From positions 157,166,216 through 157,230,215 of the forward strand of contig NC_080673.1 in NCBI RefSeq assembly GCF_030445035.2: DNA of 64,000 nt, in the 5' to 3' direction. The notes beneath the pieces were generated by a model. That model had not been told where the DNA came from, did no database searches, and saw only the letters and a program-made list of their open reading frames with translations. Made by a program: the position numbers and the translations under genes. The first letter of the stretch is position 1; each line of letters opens with the position of its first letter. This document shows, piece by piece, positions 1-38,799 of this stretch. The DNA comes from Dasypus novemcinctus. Its lineage: Eukaryota > Chordata > Mammalia > Cingulata > Dasypodidae.

Positions 1-1439
1 AATATCAGGAATAAATCCAAGGAACTTTTTATCTCCTCCTGGGACAAGTCCATTCTAGATAGACACAGAGAGTTTGGTTAGAAAGTGAATGGGTGAGGAC
101 GGGGAGGACATGGAGTGGCTACAGATAGAAGCCCTCCGAATCAGAGACCAGTTCTCAGTTTTCCTCTTCACACTGCTCTTTTTTTCTTTCATCAAAGAAA
201 AATTTCAAGAAACAGTGTAAACATTCTGGTGAGTGAGGTTTTTAAAAAAATGAGGTAGATCAGGATGTGCTGACATGAAAAGATGTTAGTGATAAGTTGT
301 TAAGCGAAAAAAAAAGTTCAAAGCAGTATATTTAGAGTATCATCCCATTTTTGTGAAAAAAACCTGCATATATATTTGAAGTAAGAATGTTTACACAGAT
401 CAGATTATAACAGACTATGAACTGTTAATGTTTACCTTGGGGATTGAGACTAGGGGTAAGGAAGGCTTTCATTTCCTTCTTGATAGTTTGCTTTAGAGTT
501 TTTTTTTTTTATTACGATGAAGGTAGACTCTTCTTGTAAGATATAAAATACCATGAAAATAATTTTTAAAATAAAAAACTGGACCAAACAGAATATTCAA
601 AAAGAATAAGTGAAAAATAGGGTTGAAAATTTATAATGATGATAACTGTTTATTAGAAGAAAAAAGAATGTAGAAAAGAAATAAAACAAGAAAGAAAGAT
701 GATAAAAGGAAAGACAAAACCCAGAAATAGCTGATATTTAGTGAAGACTTACTTTTGCCAAACCCTGTTGTGGGTGCTTTTATGTATATGTATTTATTTA
801 ATCTTCGGATCAATGAGGTAGGTGCTGTTGATATCTCCATTTTGCAGATGAAGGAATGTAGCTCCAGGCCACACAGGTAACAAAGAGGCTATACTGGGAT
901 TTGATCCACCGGCTATCTGGCTCCAGAGTCTACTCAATTACCTTTTCTTGCCAGAAAGAGGCAAATCATGTCAGTGGGGTTATTTTGGAGGGCCCAGTTT
1001 TAGAAGAGGCTGTAAATTGGAACCTCCAACTATTCTTTCTACTCTTTGGCATCTGGTCAATTTGGCCTTTGGTAATTCAGGTGCCAGAAGTAAGGACAGT
1101 GCAATTTCTTTGTCACTTTCTGTGACAGACCTCTGTCAGAGAGCAATAGAAAATTGCTAAGCCTTTGGTAATAATTCACAGAACAAGACTTTGAAGTTAG
1201 AGGAAAGTGTTTGGGTCTAAAGGAAATTTCTTTTTATGTTCTTCATGTGGATCAGGTAGAGGAGGGCTCCCACCATAACTTGGTCTTCAGAGTCACAGGT
1301 AAGCTTCCTTTCCTACTCTCTGTAAAGACTGGTGCAAACTTTCACCATTCTCTTCAGGATCCCTTTTCCATTAATATCCACTTCCTGTCAGTGCAACCGC
1401 CTGCTTGATTAAGAAAATGGAAGCCACTGGGCAGGAGCT

Positions 1440-3295
1440 ACCCCATTCTCCTCCTCCTGCTTCCTTTAACTCTTAACCTTACCGTGTTCCCTCCAAGCTT
1501 TTGATCCCACCCACTCCACCCACCATTCCTTTCTCTTCTGTGTCTTCAACCTTTCCATTTCCTCTAAACCTCTCCCTTCAGCCTGTAAAACCACTTAAGA
1601 TTTTCTTATCCTAAAAACAAAACCAAACACCTCTTTGATCCCCTCTTCCTGTAGACATTGTTCTAAGTCACTCTCTGGGAAAAATGTGTCCACATCCACT
1701 GTCTCCACTTCTGTTTGCTTCTTAAACTCTGTAGTCTGCTTCTGCCTCCACCACTCCATACTTTACCAATGACTCTTTTATTGACACATTCAGTGTCTTT
1801 TATTGACACATTTTACTCCACATATTTCCAGGTTCTCTGTGCTACCTTTGACATTTCACTCCTTGAACTTCCCTGTTCCCTAGATGTGTTGACATCACCC
1901 TTTCTTGGTTCTTCTCTCTTAGCTCATTTCTTATGAGTCTTCCCAATGGGTCTTACTTCTACTCATCTTTTAATCACTGGTGTTCGTCAGGAATCATTCT
2001 TGATCACTGTTTTTCTCACCCTAGGCATTTCCCCTTTTAAAATTCTTCTGCCTGGTAGACACAGCAGGCACTTGAAGTTCCATGGGCCCTGAAGACCAGT
2101 GATAAAATGGAACTCTTCATATTGCACCACTGCTCTCCCACCAAACCTACTCCTCTTCCTGTCATCTATCCCAAGTAATGGTGGCATCATGCAGCCAATT
2201 ATGGGTGCTGGAAACAAGAGTTACAATGGATGCTCCCATTCTCCTTAATGCCTAACTTCTGATTAATTACCAAGTGTAATGAATTTCATATCCTAATTAT
2301 GTTTCCTCTCCTTTCCTGATAGTGCTGCTCTAATCAATCCTCACCTGGAAAACTGTAGTAGTCTCTTAACTGGTCTTGTCTCCAGTGTTACCTTTCTCTC
2401 AATCCATCCTCTATGCCAGTGCTGGTGTGATCTATCAGAAATCTAAATCTGACCATTTACTCTCTTACTTAGAACCTTTCAATGGCTACCTCTTCCCTGC
2501 AGGAAGAGGTAATGCATGGCTTACAAGCCCCATCAAGCCAGAATTCTACCTACCATTCAAGTGGAATTTCTTGCCCTTACCCACTTCTCATTTTTTGCTC
2601 AAGTACCTATCATCCTTTTTCAAACCTCTAAGTATCAGCTCATCTTGTTACCTCTTCCTAGAATTTCTTTAATCATTTTTTCTCATGGGTTAACTTCATT
2701 TTTTAGATTTAGCTCTTGTCATTTCCTCTCAGAAGATACCTTTGAATCCAATGATGTGTTAAGTGTTTTTTCTCTGTGTCCCATAGCACCCTGGGTATTT
2801 CCCCAGCCCAGCACTTATTCCTTTTATATGGGGATTGCCTCTCTCAGCCTGGCTTCCCCACTGAGCTGGAAGTCCCCATGGACAGTCTGTTGCTTATTTG
2901 TCTTTGGATTCTAGAATGGTGCATTGTAACTAACAGGCACTTAACAGATGCTTCTTTCTGTTTTTACATGGGTCAAGCTTGTTTCTGTTTTCAGCATTTG
3001 CACAGGCTGTTCCATCTGCCTGAATTACTTCTTCCTGGTCTCTGTAAGATGGCTTCTGGTGTCCATGTCAGCATAGCTGTCATCATACCAGAAGGGCCTT
3101 CCCTGAGCCACCCTGAAGTCACCACTTGCTAACGCTTCACCACATTTTAATACTCTGCCTTACACTTACCATCATTTAATTTTTCTTGTTTGAGTATGTA
3201 ATAGTTTATTTTCTCTTTCCCTTCACTAGAATGTAAACTCCATGAGAGCAGGAACCATCTCTGTCCCTTTTATTCCAGGCTGACAGTGATTTTGT
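1440..3295 (+). mobile_element. L2-type LINE remnant
   Basis: The 3' part has the familiar L2 ending: a leader resembling ggcacttgctgttcc-type text near 3000, then gaatgtaaactccatgagag near 3230. The 5' part is a decayed LINE ORF with frameshifts. Boundaries are approximate and more than one fragment may be present. Confidence 0.5.
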
Positions 3296-3449
3296 TCATA
3301 TAGCTCTCGCAAAAAGCTTGTTGATTTAGCATGCAGGAAGCAGGGTCCAAGCCATCAGACAGTAAGACTTTCCACAAGTCTTTCCTAGATAACTGCATTT
3401 TTCAACCCTGATTTACAAGTTCCAAGTTTAGTTAAGTCCTTCAATGGGG

Positions 3450-4340
3450 CATTGTCGTCTGGGGGCTTGATTTCCAGAGGCTTGGAATTTCTGGAATCAG
3501 TTTCCAGTTTCATTGTGCCAAAAAGTCAGTTCTCAGCTTATCTTTCTCATCTAGCATTTTACGATAAGCTGCAAGGAGAAGCCAAGCCACATTCTCTGAG
3601 TTTACTTTGGAAAGCTCTTCAGCTAACAGTCCTGGCTCGCCATTTTCAAATTCTGCCTTCCATAAAACATCAGGAGTTAATCTTGCTAAGTTCTCTGCAA
3701 CTTTAAAATACAGATTGCCTTTCCTCCAGTTTCCAATAATAGTTTCATCATTTACTTCTAAGGCCTCAGAAAAAGCTTGTTAACATCCATACTACTACCA
3801 ACAGTCTCTTCAAAGCACTCTAGGCCTTTTCATCAAGCATTTCACAATTCATCCAAAAAATACCCCTTACCCATTTATAAAACCGTTCCAGCATTTTGGT
3901 AATTGCAAAATCATCACCCCGTTTCTAGGTACCAAATTCTGTATTATTCTGCCAAAGGGGTGCTGATGCAAAGTACCAGAAATCTGTTGGCATTTATTTG
4001 GGGTAGAAGCTTACAGTCACAAGGTCATAAAGTCTAAGTTACTTCCCTCACCAAAGTCTGTTGCCACATGTTGGAGCAAGATGGCTGCTGGTCTCTGTGA
4101 GGGTTCAGCCTTCCTCTTCCTACTAAGGCTCCGTGGCCCCAACTCCTTCCATTCTCAGCTGTAGGTTAACATAAGGATTGCCTCTCTCTCCCCAGGGCTC
4201 CAGCACCCAAAACTAAACTCTTTGTGTTCTCCTTCCCCATGTTTTCACTTTCCTGTCTTTGATTGAGCATCCATTTACACACCCCACAAAGGGCAGGGGC
4301 AGGGACTCAAACCAAGTCACCCTAATAACATGGTCCAGTA
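3450..4340 (-). mobile_element. MaLR-type LTR with internal fragment
   Basis: Read on the minus strand, an LTR of about 390 bp (4340-3945) runs into an internal region (about 3940-3450) across text near 3935 resembling a retroviral primer-site junction (gaatttggtacctag). The internal text resembles mammalian MaLR/MST internal sequence. The LTR shares long stretches with the element at 27935-28430, for example around ccaacatgtggcaacagact. It is decayed, with no open gag or pol. Confidence 0.5.
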
Positions 4341-5028
4341 AAAGCCCTAATCTTGATTTAGTAAAGTAAAAATGAAACCTCTGAATCTAAAACAATCTAA
4401 TACACCCAGAGGAACAGAGCATTTATAAACACAATCCAATATATATTTTTGGAATTCATAAACAATACCAAACTGCCACAATGTGCATACAAATATATGT
4501 TCAAGAACATTGGTTGTAGCATTTTACAGTAGTGAAATCTTGAAACTGACTTTAAGGTCTATTTATAGTCATTGGCATATGTCAGTTACATATTGAATGT
4601 TAAAAGCTTGTAGCAAAACATTTCCATTTAGGTAAAATGTAATGGAGAATATATATGCTTGCAAATGTACATATGGATATTTTACAAAGATGTTCACCAA
4701 AATGATCACATTATATCTCTAAAGTTTTGTGAGTGATCTTATTTCATCTTTATACTTCCTTGGATTCTGTAAATTGTATATAATGAGCATGTACTATTTT
4801 ATGAAAAATGTTTTTCAAATGGGAAAATCAAGCAAACAGACTAACCTGTAGACTGCATCTTTAACCTAATTTATTTATTTATTTATTTAAAGATTTATTT
4901 ATTTTTTTAAAGATTTATTTATTCTTAATTTATTTTTTTAAAATGATGGTATCTTCTGGTATATTTCTTTTTTATTTTATTTTAAATGAGTAATTAAGTT
5001 TGAAATGCCTATTTCTCTTTCTTCCTAG

Positions 5029-30541
<25,513 letters not shown>

Positions 30542-31820
30542 TCAGACACAGAAAGCCAACCCAGAGGGTCATCTTGCAAAATTGTCACAAAAGGAAATTC
30601 TATATGGGGTTACTGATGGGGAATATCTTGCTTTAGAGTTGTTGACTTTTGGATCCAGTACAAAGATCGCAGGCTTTTCAATTTTTTTTTAAAATTGAAG
30701 AATACTCTGACAATTTTTCTGTAAATGTGTTTGAGAGAGACTTCTAAACTATTATTTTTTTGGTAATATCCTTCATGTCTTCTATGTGAACAAGGGAAGA
30801 CCCCACAGTAGCCTTCACTGTAGCTGTTCTTCACAATAATCGTCCTAGACCCCTGGAAGATATAAGAAAACCTCATTCTTTACAGGGTGAGGAAATTCTT
30901 TCCTGAAGAAGAATGACATTACACCTAAGTGATCCATGTATAGAAGATGAAAACTAATTCTGCCAAGTCATGGAAGAAAGGAAACTCGACAACAAAATTT
31001 TGTGCTCTTGAGCTGTACAGATTTTTATAGAACATACACCTTTACAAACCACATGAACATAAGAATTCTGGAACTGTCTTTTATATACTTCCCATGTGTT
31101 CCTTGACAAATACTTTGTTTTTGTGTATATATGCTTATTTTGGAAATGGTTTCTTGCATTCCAGTTCTAACCACTGTTAAATGAGATAACCTGACTTCCA
31201 TTTGGACAGATCCTGGTGACAATTCTACTTCCAGTGATACCCATTGTCAGGAGCTGAATTTCAATTCTGAGACTGAATTGTTTTAGAATTGTTATGTGGG
31301 ACAGGGTGATTTAAAAAGCCTTATTTTGTCATAGAAAGTACCTCCTGCACCTTTCTGGAAGATGACTTGTTCTTTCCACAAGAAGAAACAAAAACAAAAT
31401 GTCCAAATGCTAAATGTACTACATCAGACTCCATTATTTCTGAAGTCAAGGGTTTTCAATTCAAGTTGAAACAACCAGCAATGGTGATTAAATCTTAATT
31501 TCTCATGCTCAGTTTGTATAAATGATTGGGAAGTGAGCTTTATCATGCTGAGTACTTCAAAAAGATAATATTAAGAAAGCTTCTGTAGAAAACACAAATG
31601 TAATGACCATGAGGTATAAAAATGGAAGCCTATTAATTTTATCTTGTTCCACCTTGCAACCTGGCTCTGGGGAATGTGTTTTATGATTCCCATTGGATTA
31701 TAAATTCTTAGCTGTTAAAAGCTGTAACTTCTAGATCGTATTTCACCACTCCAAGAATGATACCTTTGAATATTAATGGTACTCAATAATTGTGCAATAA
31801 AAAAAATGAACATCAGGTAG
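30542..31820 (+). other. TXK: TXK 3' UTR (inferred extent)
   Basis: Non-coding sequence after the TXK stop. It is AU-rich with no repeat that I recognise, which suits a transcribed UTR in a repeat-dense region. The best polyadenylation signal is AATAAA at 31796-31801, followed by an A-run. The end is inferred from that signal only; a nearer or further site is possible. Confidence 0.5.
31796..31801 (+). terminator. Candidate TXK polyadenylation signal
   Basis: Canonical AATAAA about 1.25 kb after the TXK stop codon, with no strong competing AATAAA in between that I noticed. Confidence 0.45.
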
Positions 31821-33329
31821 AAGTGTCCTGATAATTCCAGTGCTGGTCTCAGAAATGTTTGTATGCCATATGGTCATGTTTCTGAGACTGTCACAACTCT
31901 CTTCTTTATAACCCCAGCTACGGTGAGGTGAGAAAGAGAGTTGGTACTGCTGAGAGGTTAGTTTAAATAAGACACATGATAGTCTAGCTCCAGAGGGCAT
32001 GCAATTATTAAATAACAAATGCTGAGGGAAGAACAGTTGATATTATAATAAGAAATCATATAATATCAATATATACAGGAGGGTACCTTTATCAGATTGC
32101 ACTCACCTTTGAATCCTGCTCCCTCAGAAACAAAATAAAACAAAACAAAACAGAACAAAAACCACTGAAAAGTTAGGACTGACTGTAGAGCACCCACTGT
32201 CCCATTGATGTAGTTCAGGGAGATGGTGCAGAGCAGAATGAAATCTTAAGATAAGACGTCCCCAAGGGTCACATGGCAGCAGTAGGCACTTCTGAGAGCA
32301 TATATTGGTGGTGATAGGGAACTCTATTCCTGTTGTTTTAACACTTTGAGAGAATTTGAGATAGCAGATTAGGAACAGAAATAACTGGGGCTATCAATTA
32401 GGTAAATAAGACTCCATATAATGTGTGAACTTTGAACATCTACAGAGTTTGAGCATTTTCTGCTTAGCAAGAAAAAAAAAATAGTTTTTTAAAGAGTAGG
32501 CATAAAACTTTTCCAGAAAAAGAATTCTGTTTTTGCAACCAGGCTTAATATTTATTGACAAGAGGTCTCTGGGGATAGCTTGACTAGTGTGAGGTGAGAC
32601 AGAAAAATACCTAAACAGCATAATAGGTGCTGCATAATAGACCAACAGGAGATTTAGCGGTTGTAGGTGAGAGCCCTAAAAAGGAAAAGACAGGAAGCCA
32701 AAGGAAAAAGAGGAGGCTTAGAAAAATGGCAAGAATTTGGAGGCCAAGAAGAAGATAAAACCAACGAAAATAACCTTTTGGCAAGCATAGCCAAAGAAAT
32801 TTTTTTCGCTAGTAAGCTTTTTATTGAAGTGCAATACACAGTCCCACCTGCAGCAGTGATGACATGTTTGAACTGCAGTCAGTCTCACAAAACATGATAG
32901 AATTTAATCTAGCACTAGCATTAAGTCTACCTAACTTTATAGGAAATAGAAAAGGCCAGAACTTCAATTTCAATGGGAGTCCACCAACTGCCCATGTACA
33001 TAGATGTTTGGGTGCCTTCTTACCTGCTTGGGAGGTGTGTACGATTGCTGGCTATAAGGCCGTGTGTGTAGTTCTCTTTGATGCCAGTAACTTGGTTTCC
33101 CACCAGTCATATAGGCCTACATTTTACTGCATTCCAAGCCCACGTGCCATCTCACTGATGAAAGATTTCAAAGTGTACAAAACAACTGTCCAGCTCTGGA
33201 ACCTAAATTTCAAATTTATTTTAACTTGTTATGTTTCCAAAGGAATAGTGCTGGGTGAAGGCACACCTAAGGTTATCTTCCCAGGTAGGCCTAGGTCTTA
33301 AAGAAGAGGGCAGACCTGCTGCTCACCCT

Positions 33330-33925
33330 TTGTTCACGCATACATAAGGAAAATTCATATATCAGAATAATTTTCACAGAGTGAAAATAACAAGCACCCA
33401 GATCAAGAAATAGTGCATTTCAGAACCATAGAAGCCATCCACATTCCCCATACAAGTCCCAAATCTACAAGTAATCAATATCCTGATTTTCCTCATCATG
33501 GATTAGTATGGGCTCTTTTTTAATGGAATCCTAAGGTATGTACTTTTTTGTACCTGGCTTTTGTTTGATCATCCATGCTCTTGTACATAGTTGTATTCAT
33601 TTATTCCCAATGCTGCATAGTCTTCCTTTGTATAATTATACCACAGATTTTTTATTCTACTTTTGATGGACATGTAGGTTGTTTCCAGTTTTTTGCTATT
33701 AAGACCAGTGCTGCTGTGCACATTTTTCTCCACATTTTGGTGAAAATATGATGTATTTCTGTTAATATACCTAGGAGTGGCTCTGCAGGGCTAAGGAGTA
33801 TGTATATATTCAGGTTTTGTAAATAGTGCCAGTGGTCCAAAGTGGATGTAATCAAGAACATGCCCAGTAGTAGTATATGAAAGTTCCAGTGGAATTGTCT
33901 CTCTTTGGCCATGAAAATGACCAAA
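33330..33925 (-). mobile_element. Old L1 3' remnant
   Basis: Plus-strand text such as tggacatgtaggttgtttcc and atacctaggagtggctctgc is the antisense of the L1 ORF2 end. Decayed; interrupted at its right by a SINE. Confidence 0.5.
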
Positions 33926-33930
33926 GGACT

Positions 33931-34315
33931 CTTTTTTTAAATTTATCCTGCCCCCACCACCCCCTGCACTCACTTTCTACTCTCCAAGTCCATTCGCTCT
34001 GCCTTTGCTCATCTTCTCTTTAGGAGGCACTGGGAACCGATCCTGGGACCTCCAACATGGAAGAGAGGCACCCAATTGCTTGAGCCACCTCAGCTCCCTG
34101 GTTGTTGTGTCTCTCATTGTCTTTCCTCTATGTCTCTTTTTGTTGTTGTTGCATCATCTTTTTTTTTTCCATTATCTTATCTCATCAGTTCATGGTGAAG
34201 GCCAGCTCTCCACAGTGCAGACCAACTTTGCCTTCACCTGGTGTCCCTGGGAACCAAACCCAGGACCCCCATATGGTAGATGGGAGCCCAATCACTTGAG
34301 CCACATCTGCTTCCC
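33931..34315 (-). mobile_element. Dimeric DAS-SINE
   Basis: Two tRNA-like heads in reverse: ggaggcactgggaaccgatc with ttgcttgagccacctcagct, and gtgtccctgggaaccaaacc with cacttgagccacatctgctt. Target copies around aaaggact (33923-33930) and gaaggact (34318-34325). Confidence 0.7.
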
Positions 34316-35242
34316 CAGAAGGACTTTAAATGACAAGGATGTCTCATATTCATTGTTAGGTTGTTTTTTGGGCTGTGCTACAATATAATCTTTGTCTTTT
34401 GCTCTTGGTTGTCAGAATTGCAGCATGCTATATGCACAATATAAAATAAATAGTATTTGGGGAATTGAAGCAATTTATGGTGATACAAAAGGAAAAATTA
34501 GAGGTCTATTGCAGAGTTGCTAAGGAGAATTTGATAGAACTAAGAACTTGAAACTGGAGATGACAAAGGAAATAAAAGTTCCCAAAGAATCCTTGCAACT
34601 ATTATGACAAATGCAAATTTCCCATTATACATGAGATGGACACATACTCAACATATACGCACACACTTGCCTACTTATAACTCTAATTGCCTTCTAAGGA
34701 GTGTGGATCTTGTTAAGTGGATTATTTGATGAGAAACTTGATAGATTTGGCTGAACAAGTTTGGGGGTTGGTGTTGGAGATGTATTGCTTTAGCCATGGA
34801 GAAATGAGATATGGGGGCAACAAGGAAGGAAGGGATAGGAGCAGAATAGGGCAGGGGGAGAAGAGAAGCAAATAAAATAGCTGGAGGTAGGACATTGTTG
34901 GAATAAAGGACTGTCTGTCCTCTTAGATTGCACATAAAGTGGCCATCCCTTACCCATTACCCTGGCTATTCTTTAAAGGCTACTGGGATCATGAATCCTG
35001 TGTGTGAGTGGCTTTTATTGTGTGTAGGTGTGTGGGAGTACCTAGGGTGTGTTTAATGTCTGGTTTTACTCAGAGCAGGGTAGAGACCATATGAAATAGC
35101 AGAAGCCCAGGAGACAGAAGCTATAGGCACATAAACCCTTAAGAACTTGTCTAAATCTTGGAGAAGGCTTTGAATATATAGCAGTTGTGCAAACTTCTAC
35201 ACAGATGAAAGGAGTGGAGGTTGTTCTCATCAATTTAACTCC

Positions 35243-35339
35243 TTTTTTTTTTTTTTTTTGAGGTATCGGGGCTAGGAATTGAACTCAGGACCTTGTATGT
35301 AGGAAGCTGGTGCTCAACCCCTGAGCCACATTGGTTCCC
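35243..35339 (-). mobile_element. Short tRNA-headed SINE
   Basis: Poly-T run then gaggtatcggggctaggaat and caacccctgagccacattgg. Target copies caatttaactcc (35231-35242) and caatttttaactcc (35340-35353). Confidence 0.7.
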
Positions 35340-35773
35340 CAATTTTTAACTCCATTTTGAGGCTAGAAATAACCTCTGCTAACACCTGGATTACAGTTAC
35401 TTCTCAGAATCCTGGATAACTGGGAGAATGGAAAGTTTCACGTCTGGGTGGCAGCTGTATTTTTTGAAGAATCCAAACACAGACAGTATGAGGTGCAGAA
35501 GAGACGTATTAACAAAAGAGAATCAGCCAACGAGGCAGTGAAATAAGCAAAGCATCAATCAGGACCAGTTAAAGCAACACCTGGGGATGAGTTTCTCCAG
35601 GTTTTTGTTGTTGTTGTTGTTGTTTTAATTGAGAGGGATTGAGCACTAACCAGAGAACAACACAGCACACATTTCCACACACATAGCCGAAGTGGATTCG
35701 CTCTCAACCATCAGGGTGGGAAGTACAACATTATTTTTCTGAATCAAATTAAATGAGATTCTGAGTCTCTCCC

Positions 35774-36200
35774 TTGCTAGGACTGGTGAGAAAGGCCTTT
35801 TGCAGGGAGAGGGTGTGCTTGACTCCCCAGGGGTGGAGGAGGGCTGCCCTGTGGTTTGCTCTGTGGCTCCTTCTCCTTCAGTCCTTGGCGTCTGTCAGCA
35901 GAGATCCGCCCTGCGGGAGCCGTCCCTCCTCACTGTGGGCTCAGCCGCAGCCCGCCACTGCTTACCACCCCGATCACTCAGTGCTCACGTCCTGCGGCCA
36001 CTTGCCCACCTTCAGCCCTGCAGAGCTTGAGCCTCCACCCCTCACGTGAGCCGCCAGCCTCTCCTGCCCGGATCAGCCATTTCTCTCCTTCATCCCTAAG
36101 CAGCAGCGCCACCTCCTTTCCTTCTGTGACATCCAGGTGCTCCCCCTTATGGGCTCTAAACCTCAAACGACTTCCCTCCTGGGGAGTGTGGGTGTTCTAA
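35774..36200. other. GC-rich block of unknown origin
   Basis: A roughly 430-bp block clearly richer in G+C and CpG than the AT-rich neighbourhood. Three forward frames are partly open (about 76-114 codons), but none has a recognised motif or splice structure. It could be a decayed gene end, a repeat or a regulatory element; I cannot tell which. Confidence 0.4.
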
Positions 36201-36544
36201 GGAGAATCACAATCCTTCCTCTTTCTCCTGGGAGGAGAGTGGGAAAGGAGAAACCTCCTATTCCTGATGACGTTACTGTGGAAAACAAAACGAAGTAAAA
36301 ACACAAAAGCCCAAGCTATTTTGACCAGCTCCTGGCTTTTCCTCTAAAAACGCATCCAGTTTCCTTGCCAGGATTGCTCCTCTACCCCTACCTTGTTCTG
36401 CCGTGAGTTTTGTTCCCTGGGGAGCTGTTCCCAAACACAAGCTGCTTTCAGGTTGGTGGTGGGGTGATGGTATGCTTTTCAGGCTTCTTAAGGACTGGAC
36501 GTGTGGTTTGCGGCAAGGTGAAATTCCCCCGGTTCCCCTTGAAG

Positions 36545-36890
36545 GGTATTCTTCATCCTGATTCAGAGTCTCTCAACCTCAGCACTATTGACATTTTTTT
36601 CTTTATTTTGGGAGGTACTGGGGATCGAACCTGGGACCTCGTACATCGGAAGCAGGTGCTCAACCACTGAGCTACATCTGCTACATCTGATCCCCAGTAT
36701 TGACATTTTGGGCCAGATAATACTTGGTTCTGAAGGACTGTCCTATGCACTGTAGGATGTGTGGCAGCATCCGGGACTCTGCCTACTAGATGCCAGAAGC
36801 AAATCCCTTTTCCCCAATCCATTGGTGACAACCAAAAATGTCTCCAGATGTTGCCAAAATATTCCCAGCATGGACAAAATTACCCTGATT
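36545..36890 (+). mobile_element. MER-type DNA transposon fragment, split by a SINE
   Basis: cctcagcactattgacattt, then gtaggatgtgtggcagcatc and caaccaaaaatgtctccaga follow a common non-autonomous mammalian DNA transposon. The short SINE at 36598-36694 interrupts it. Confidence 0.45.
36598..36694 (-). mobile_element. Short tRNA-headed SINE
   Basis: Head complement ggaggtactggggatcgaac ... caaccactgagctacatctg. Target copies around agcactattgacattt (36581-36596) and agtattgacatttt (36696-36709). Confidence 0.75.
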
Positions 36891-36990
36891 CAGGGAGAAG
36901 ATGTAGCTCTGTGGTTGAGCGTCTGTTCCCACATGTGAGGTCCTGGGTTCAATCCCTGGTACTTCCTAAAAAAGAAAAAAGAAAGAAAAC
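36891..36990 (+). mobile_element. Short tRNA-headed SINE
   Basis: gaagatgtagctctgtggtt, then a B-box-like gggttcaatccctgg and an A-rich tail with AAAG repeats. Confidence 0.65.
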
Positions 36991-38360
36991 CACTCATATA
37001 GTTATAAAGGTTTTTGACCTGGGATTAAGGAGTTCCATGAGTTTAGATAGGAAAAAGTATATCTTTATTTTTACTAACATCTAGCTAAAAGTTAGCATAT
37101 CCTGCTTAATGGAGGCAATAAACCACAGCACTTAATATTCGCAGTTTCTGTGACTGTCATAATACGAAAAACTTACTTTTACATCATGTGGGCGTCGTTT
37201 CAGTTTCTTGAGATAGAATTTACATTCATCACTACTTCAACATCAAAACAGTTTTTAGAACTGTCTCTAGAGTTTGCTGTTTAGTGCAAAAGAAAGACAT
37301 ATTACACATTTGCTTTTAAATATGTTGATAACCTTATCTCAATATAATTGGTTTCCTTTTCCTTTTTGTGTATTTATTTTATGCACATAAAACATTATTC
37401 TAAGACGGGTTATAAAGGCTTCACCAGACTTCCAAAGGGATCTGTGGTATTAAAAAATCAAGAACTCCGGTGTCAAATGGGATTTCTGCATCTTGAGGGT
37501 TCTCTGCTGGGCCACACAAAACCAGCCAGCTGCTTATCGTTGTTTTCAAAGAAGCACCTTGAGGATTTAATTTTGGCCAGTCTGCTGGGCTGATTCCCCA
37601 ACCTGCACAGCCAGCCAAGCCTTTTTCACTCTCCTGCCATCACCCTCCCCTCTCCCCGTGTACCAGCAAGGCTTGTCCTTGGTTCTGCTTTGCCTGTCCT
37701 CTTTTCCATCTATCTTGTGTTCCCTATAGTGGGACCCAGGGTGTGTTGAATAGAGCCTCAAGCTACCTCATGTTTAGCAGCAGAGAGGAGGCTGGATGTC
37801 AGGCCGCCCTGCCCCCAACATGGGGCCCATCTCCAATTGGGCATTTCTCTTATTCTCCTCCAGACCCCCAAACCTGGCTATTTGGAGGGAGAGAAAATGT
37901 GTAAATCAAATCTTTCTGGAGGCTAGGGTGGCTCCACGCTACTTTCAACACAAGAAGCCCCAAACCTAATTTGGACTGGCTCAAACAGAAAAGGGTATTT
38001 CGGACCATAGGACTGCAAATTCCAGGAGTAAGGAAATTCAGCCCATAATCATATTCCAGCTCCCTTTCTCAATTCTCAGGTTGCCTCTCTTTCCTAATTC
38101 CTGCCCATATCAAAAGTGGCTTGTTGTTGCATATCTCACTTGACATATCATACCATCCAGAGAGAGAGAACATCTTTGTCCCAGCATTTCCTCCAAGAGT
38201 CCTGAGATTCCCTGACTCTTATCAGGTCCACACCTTGAACGAATTTATCTAGCCTGGAGCATGGCATGCTTTGATTGGCTTGCCTTGGACACATGTTCCA
38301 GAAGGAGCCCGGGATAATCCATTTACCTGGAACCATTAGGAAATGGAAATTGCTGTTGGC

Positions 38361-38390
38361 GGGCAGGGGGGGTGGGGGGTGGGGGGTGGG
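38361..38390 (+). repeat. G-rich run
   Basis: Several runs of three to seven G within 30 bases, separated by T or CA. It matches the simple pattern for a G-quadruplex. Confidence 0.5.
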
Positions 38391-38799
38391 ATACGGGGAT
38401 GGTATCAACAAATGCTCACCCCACGTCACTTTCCAAAGGCTTTTCCCCTGACCGGTAGTCTTCCATCTCCTCCGATGATCCGTGTTTCTTTAATGCAAAT
38501 TAGTTCAAATATAATTGATAAATTGGGGAACGGGGTCAGTATTATGTACCAGTTGACTAGGTTCAGTTTTCTCCAGCGCTGTAATGTTTTGAGTTGAGCT
38601 GGGGTAAAACATTCTCACAATTATGGGCCAGCAATACGTGAAGAGCATTTTAAAAAGCTGAAACACTCAAGTGCCTTCTGTCAGTGTAAGTAGTATTTGG
38701 CGACTTCCAACGCTGTCTGGGAAAGGCGATGGTGCAGATGACAGAGCTGTGAAGATTTCTCCACTTGGATGGGAGCAGCGTGCCGTCTGTGTCCTTCCC

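Larger units (their letters stand above)
1..5028. other. TXK intron with old repeats
   Basis: No exon was recognised here. It holds a MIR-like piece (about 780-910), an L2-type LINE remnant (about 1440-3300), a MaLR-type LTR/internal piece (about 3450-4340) and AT-rich runs with ATTT repeats (4865-4960). The rest is unclassified AT-rich intron. Confidence 0.6.

Noticed and set aside
1..5028. An SH2-domain exon of TXK, for example in the open frame at 1211-1408
   Set aside because: The translation has no SH2 motif (no FLVR-type or YHQHN-like end). The splice-like ag/gt there is chance.
32864..33301. 145-codon plus-strand open frame
   Set aside because: No recognisable motif, low-complexity intergenic context, no splice or UTR evidence.
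35774..36200. Open frames of 76-114 codons as a gene
   Set aside because: Three frames are open at once because GC-rich DNA has few stops. No domain or conserved pattern seen.
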